The position numbers were made by a program, and so were the translations under genes. 6,784 nucleotides of DNA, taken from NCBI GenBank assembly GCA_016781225.1, contig JADDQT010000109.1:1-6784 (forward strand), given 5' to 3'. Each line of letters begins with the position of its first letter. Within the stretch, counting starts at the first letter, position 1. Shown in pieces: positions 5,002 through 6,784 of this stretch. Under the pieces are notes generated by a model. That model saw only the letters and a list, made by a program, of their open reading frames with translations, was not told the origin of the DNA and did no database searches. Source of the stretch: Actinomycetota bacterium (lineage in GTDB: Bacteria > Actinomycetota > Acidimicrobiia > Acidimicrobiales > GCA-2861595).

Positions 5002-6723
5002 TCAACCTCGGCGAGGAAGCTCCGCTTCCGAGGCGACCCGCGGCTCGGTGATCGCCCCTCGTTCGGCGCCGGTTACGAGGCTGGCGAACTTGGCGAGGAC
5101 GCCGCTGGTGTAGCGGGGAGGTGGCAGCTTCCATCCCTGGCGCCGCCGGTCGAGCTCGGCCTGGTCGACCAGCACGTCGATGATCCGGGTGTCGACGTCG
5201 ATCACGATGCGGTCACCGTCGGCGACGAAGGCGATGGGCCCGCCGTCCACCGCCTCGGGCGCCACGTGGCCGATGCAGAAGCCGTGGGTGCCCCCCGAGA
5301 ACCGCCCGTCGGTGATCAGCGCACAGTCACTCCCCCGGCCCGCCCCCTTCATGGCGCCGGTGACGGCCAGCATCTCCCGCATGCCAGGACCGCCCTTCGG
5401 GCCCTCGTAGCGGATGACGACCACCGTCCCCGGCTCCACGGTGTTGTTCACGATGGCGTCCATGGCTCCGTCCTCGCCGTCGAAGACCCGAGCCGAGCCA
5501 TCGAAGCGGCGGGTGTCTATGCCCGCCACCTTCACGACCGAGCCGAGTGGCGCGAGGGAGCCACTGAGCACGGCGATGCCTCCGTCGGCGTGAATGGGAT
5601 CGGACATGGGGTGCAGCACCGACCCGTCGGGTTGGGGCGGGTCCAGAGCGGCGAGGTTCTCGGCCACCGTGGCTCCTGTCACGGTGAGGCAGTCACCGTG
5701 GATCAGGCCGGCTTCCAGGAGCTCCCGCATGAGGGCGGGAGCCCCACCCACGCCATCGACGTCGACCATGTGGTAGCGCCCGTGGGGCCTGGTGTCGGCC
5801 AGGTGGGGCACTCGACGTCCCACCCGGTCGAAGTCGTCCAGGCTGAGGTCGACCCGAGCCTCGTTGGCGATGGCAAGCAGGTGCAGCACCAGGTTGGTGG
5901 AGCCCCCGAGGGCCATGGCTACGGCGATGGCGTTCTCGAACGCCTCCTTGGTGAGGATGTGGCGGGGGCGGATCCCCGACCGCAGCAGTTCCACCACGGC
6001 CTCGCCCGATCGACGAGCCAGGTCGTCGAGGCGGGGGTCGACGGCGGGTACGGACGCGCTGCCCGGCAGCGACATGCCGAGGGCCTCGCCCGCCGAGGCC
6101 ATGGTGTTGGCCGTGAACATGCCGGCGCAGGCGCCCGCGGTGGGACAGGCGTGGCGCTCGATCAGAGCCAGCTCGTCATCGGTGAGCGCTCCGGCGGCGC
6201 GGGCACCCACGGCCTCGAAGACGCTCACCACGTCGAGTGCCCGCTCGTCGCCGGGGATGCGGCCCGGGAGGATGGTGCCGCCGTAGAGAAAGACCGACGG
6301 GAGGTCGAGGCGGGCGGCGGCCATGAGCATGCCGGGGAGTGACTTGTCACAGCCGGCGAAGGTGACCAGGCCGTCGAATCGCTCGGCGTGCATCATCGTC
6401 TCCACCGAGTCGGCGATGACCTCGCGGCTGACCAGGGAGGCCCGCATCCCCTCGTGACCCATGGAGATGCCGTCGCTTATGGCGATGGTGGCGAACTCGA
6501 AGGGGAACCCACCGGCCTCCCTGACCCCATCCTTGGCCTGCTTGGCCAGGCGGTCGAGCGAGAGATTGCACGGCGTCACCTCGTTCCACGACGAGGCCAC
6601 GCCGATCTGCGGCTTGTCCCAGTCGTCGTCGGTCATCCCGACGGCCCGGAGCATGGCCCGCGCCGGTGCCCTCCGGAAGCCCTCGGTGACCTCGAAGGAC
6701 CGGGGCTTCAGATCGCGCGCCAT
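5002..6723 (-). CDS. ilvD: Dihydroxyacid dehydratase
   Basis: It dehydrates 2,3-dihydroxyisovalerate and 2,3-dihydroxy-3-methylvalerate to the 2-keto acids of valine and isoleucine; cytosolic Fe-S enzyme of the IlvD/Edd family. It has 573 aa, normal length. Fe-S cysteine motifs are in order: C52 in NEVTPCN, C125 in GCDKSLPG, and C199 in CPTAGACAGMFTANTM. This three-cysteine set is typical of the [2Fe-2S] type. D84 and E91 in SDGISMGHEGM and the lysine K127 after GCD are metal-site residues of the family. S476 in TDGRFSGGTHG is the catalytic serine position. The start ATG 6723-6721 gives MARDLKPRSFEVTEGFRRAPARAM as two conserved N-terminal blocks. It has no SD, but a TAATCT box lies 7 nt upstream, suggesting a leaderless mRNA. 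It ends at TGA 5004-5002, about 250 nt before ilvB. No defects are seen. Confidence 0.96.
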   Translation of the reverse strand: MARDLKPRSFEVTEGFRRAPARAMLRAVGMTDDDWDKPQIGVASSWNEVTPCNLSLDRLAKQAKDGVREAGGFPFEFATIAISDGISMGHEGMRASLVSREVIADSVETMMHAERFDGLVTFAGCDKSLPGMLMAAARLDLPSVFLYGGTILPGRIPGDERALDVVSVFEAVGARAAGALTDDELALIERHACPTAGACAGMFTANTMASAGEALGMSLPGSASVPAVDPRLDDLARRSGEAVVELLRSGIRPRHILTKEAFENAIAVAMALGGSTNLVLHLLAIANEARVDLSLDDFDRVGRRVPHLADTRPHGRYHMVDVDGVGGAPALMRELLEAGLIHGDCLTVTGATVAENLAALDPPQPDGSVLHPMSDPIHADGGIAVLSGSLAPLGSVVKVAGIDTRRFDGSARVFDGEDGAMDAIVNNTVEPGTVVVIRYEGPKGGPGMREMLAVTGAMKGAGRGSDCALITDGRFSGGTHGFCIGHVAPEAVDGGPIAFVADGDRIVIDVDTRIIDVLVDQAELDRRRQGWKLPPPRYTSGVLAKFASLVTGAERGAITEPRVASEAELPRRG

Positions 6724-6730
6724 GGCGCTG

Positions 6731-6736
6731 AGATTA
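6731..6736 (-). promoter_or_regulatory. -10-like box for a leaderless ilvD transcript
   Basis: TAATCT on the minus strand (4 of 6 to TATAAT, with the key T1, A2 and T6) is followed by 7 nt (CAGCGCC) and then the ilvD ATG. Transcription would begin at or next to the A of the start codon. The absence of a Shine-Dalgarno in the same interval agrees. No convincing -35 is seen upstream, where the DNA is very GC-rich. Confidence 0.45.
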
Positions 6737-6738
6737 CG

Positions 6739-6784
6739 TCAGCCGCGCTGAGGCCGGCGGCCGGCGGCCACCAGGGCGCCGCCG
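6739..6784 (-). CDS. Possible C-terminal tail of an upstream gene
   Basis: From the window edge a minus-strand frame reads GGALVAAGRRPQRG and stops at TGA 6741-6739, 15 nt before the ilvD ATG. It could be the end of a co-oriented gene, but 14 codons of GC-rich DNA do not prove coding, and the other frames are also nearly open. The stretch holds a GGCCGGC repeat (6752-6769) that can form small hairpins. Confidence 0.15.
   Translation of the reverse strand, partial: GGALVAAGRRPQRG

Noticed and set aside
4873..6342. A 489-aa plus-strand ORF opposite ilvD
   Set aside because: Same reason: it is antisense to an intact IlvD and its sequence is a low-complexity mirror of it.
6752..6769. GGCCGGC direct/inverted repeat as a repeat element or CRISPR-like unit
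   Set aside because: Only two and a half 7-bp units of simple GC-rich sequence, with no spacers; consistent with local codon bias or a small hairpin at a gene end.

Overview
The window looks like chromosomal core-metabolism DNA from a high-GC actinobacterium. Codon third positions are rich in G/C, GTG starts are used, the serC fragment is of the mycobacterial type, and signals for leaderless or near-leaderless translation are present. I cannot name the species. An uncultured or early-branching actinobacterium (for example an Acidimicrobiia-like lineage) would fit, but that is inference.

Layout. Bases 1-477 (+) hold the C-terminal part of phosphoserine aminotransferase (serC), cut by the window edge. 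Bases 478-1466 are a poorly conserved stretch of about 1 kb with visibly lower GC than the flanking genes. On the minus strand it carries a 74-codon ORF (1172-1396) with a weak tyrosinase-family look. Immediately downstream, with a good ribosome binding site, is an unrecognised gene (577-1147). Its reading frame is broken twice, each time by the loss of one base; two restored bases would give a 190-aa protein. From 1467 to 6723 (-) runs the isoleucine/valine pathway, in transcription order ilvD, leader peptide and attenuator, ilvB, ilvN, ilvC.

How the genes work together. IlvB (catalytic) and IlvN (regulatory) form acetohydroxyacid synthase, IlvC reduces and isomerises its products, and IlvD dehydrates the dihydroxyacids to the 2-keto acids that are transaminated to valine and isoleucine (and feed leucine). 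ilvB-ilvN-ilvC are separated by 2 and 5 nt and are almost certainly one operon. ilvD lies upstream, separated from ilvB by about 250 nt that hold a separate control region.

That control region is the best regulatory signal in the window. An 11-residue leader peptide, MSAYRILVLVT, has five consecutive branched-chain codons. It is followed by a short hairpin, then a perfect 10-bp stem with a 4-nt loop and a T-rich tail, and then the ilvB Shine-Dalgarno and ATG. This is the architecture of translation-coupled transcription attenuation. The leader peptide has no evident Shine-Dalgarno, and ilvD has a TAATCT -10-like box only 7 nt before its ATG, so both may be translated from leaderless or nearly leaderless transcripts.

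I do not see a new defence, mobile or biosynthetic system. The most uncertain part, and the one most worth checking, is the 577-1396 segment.
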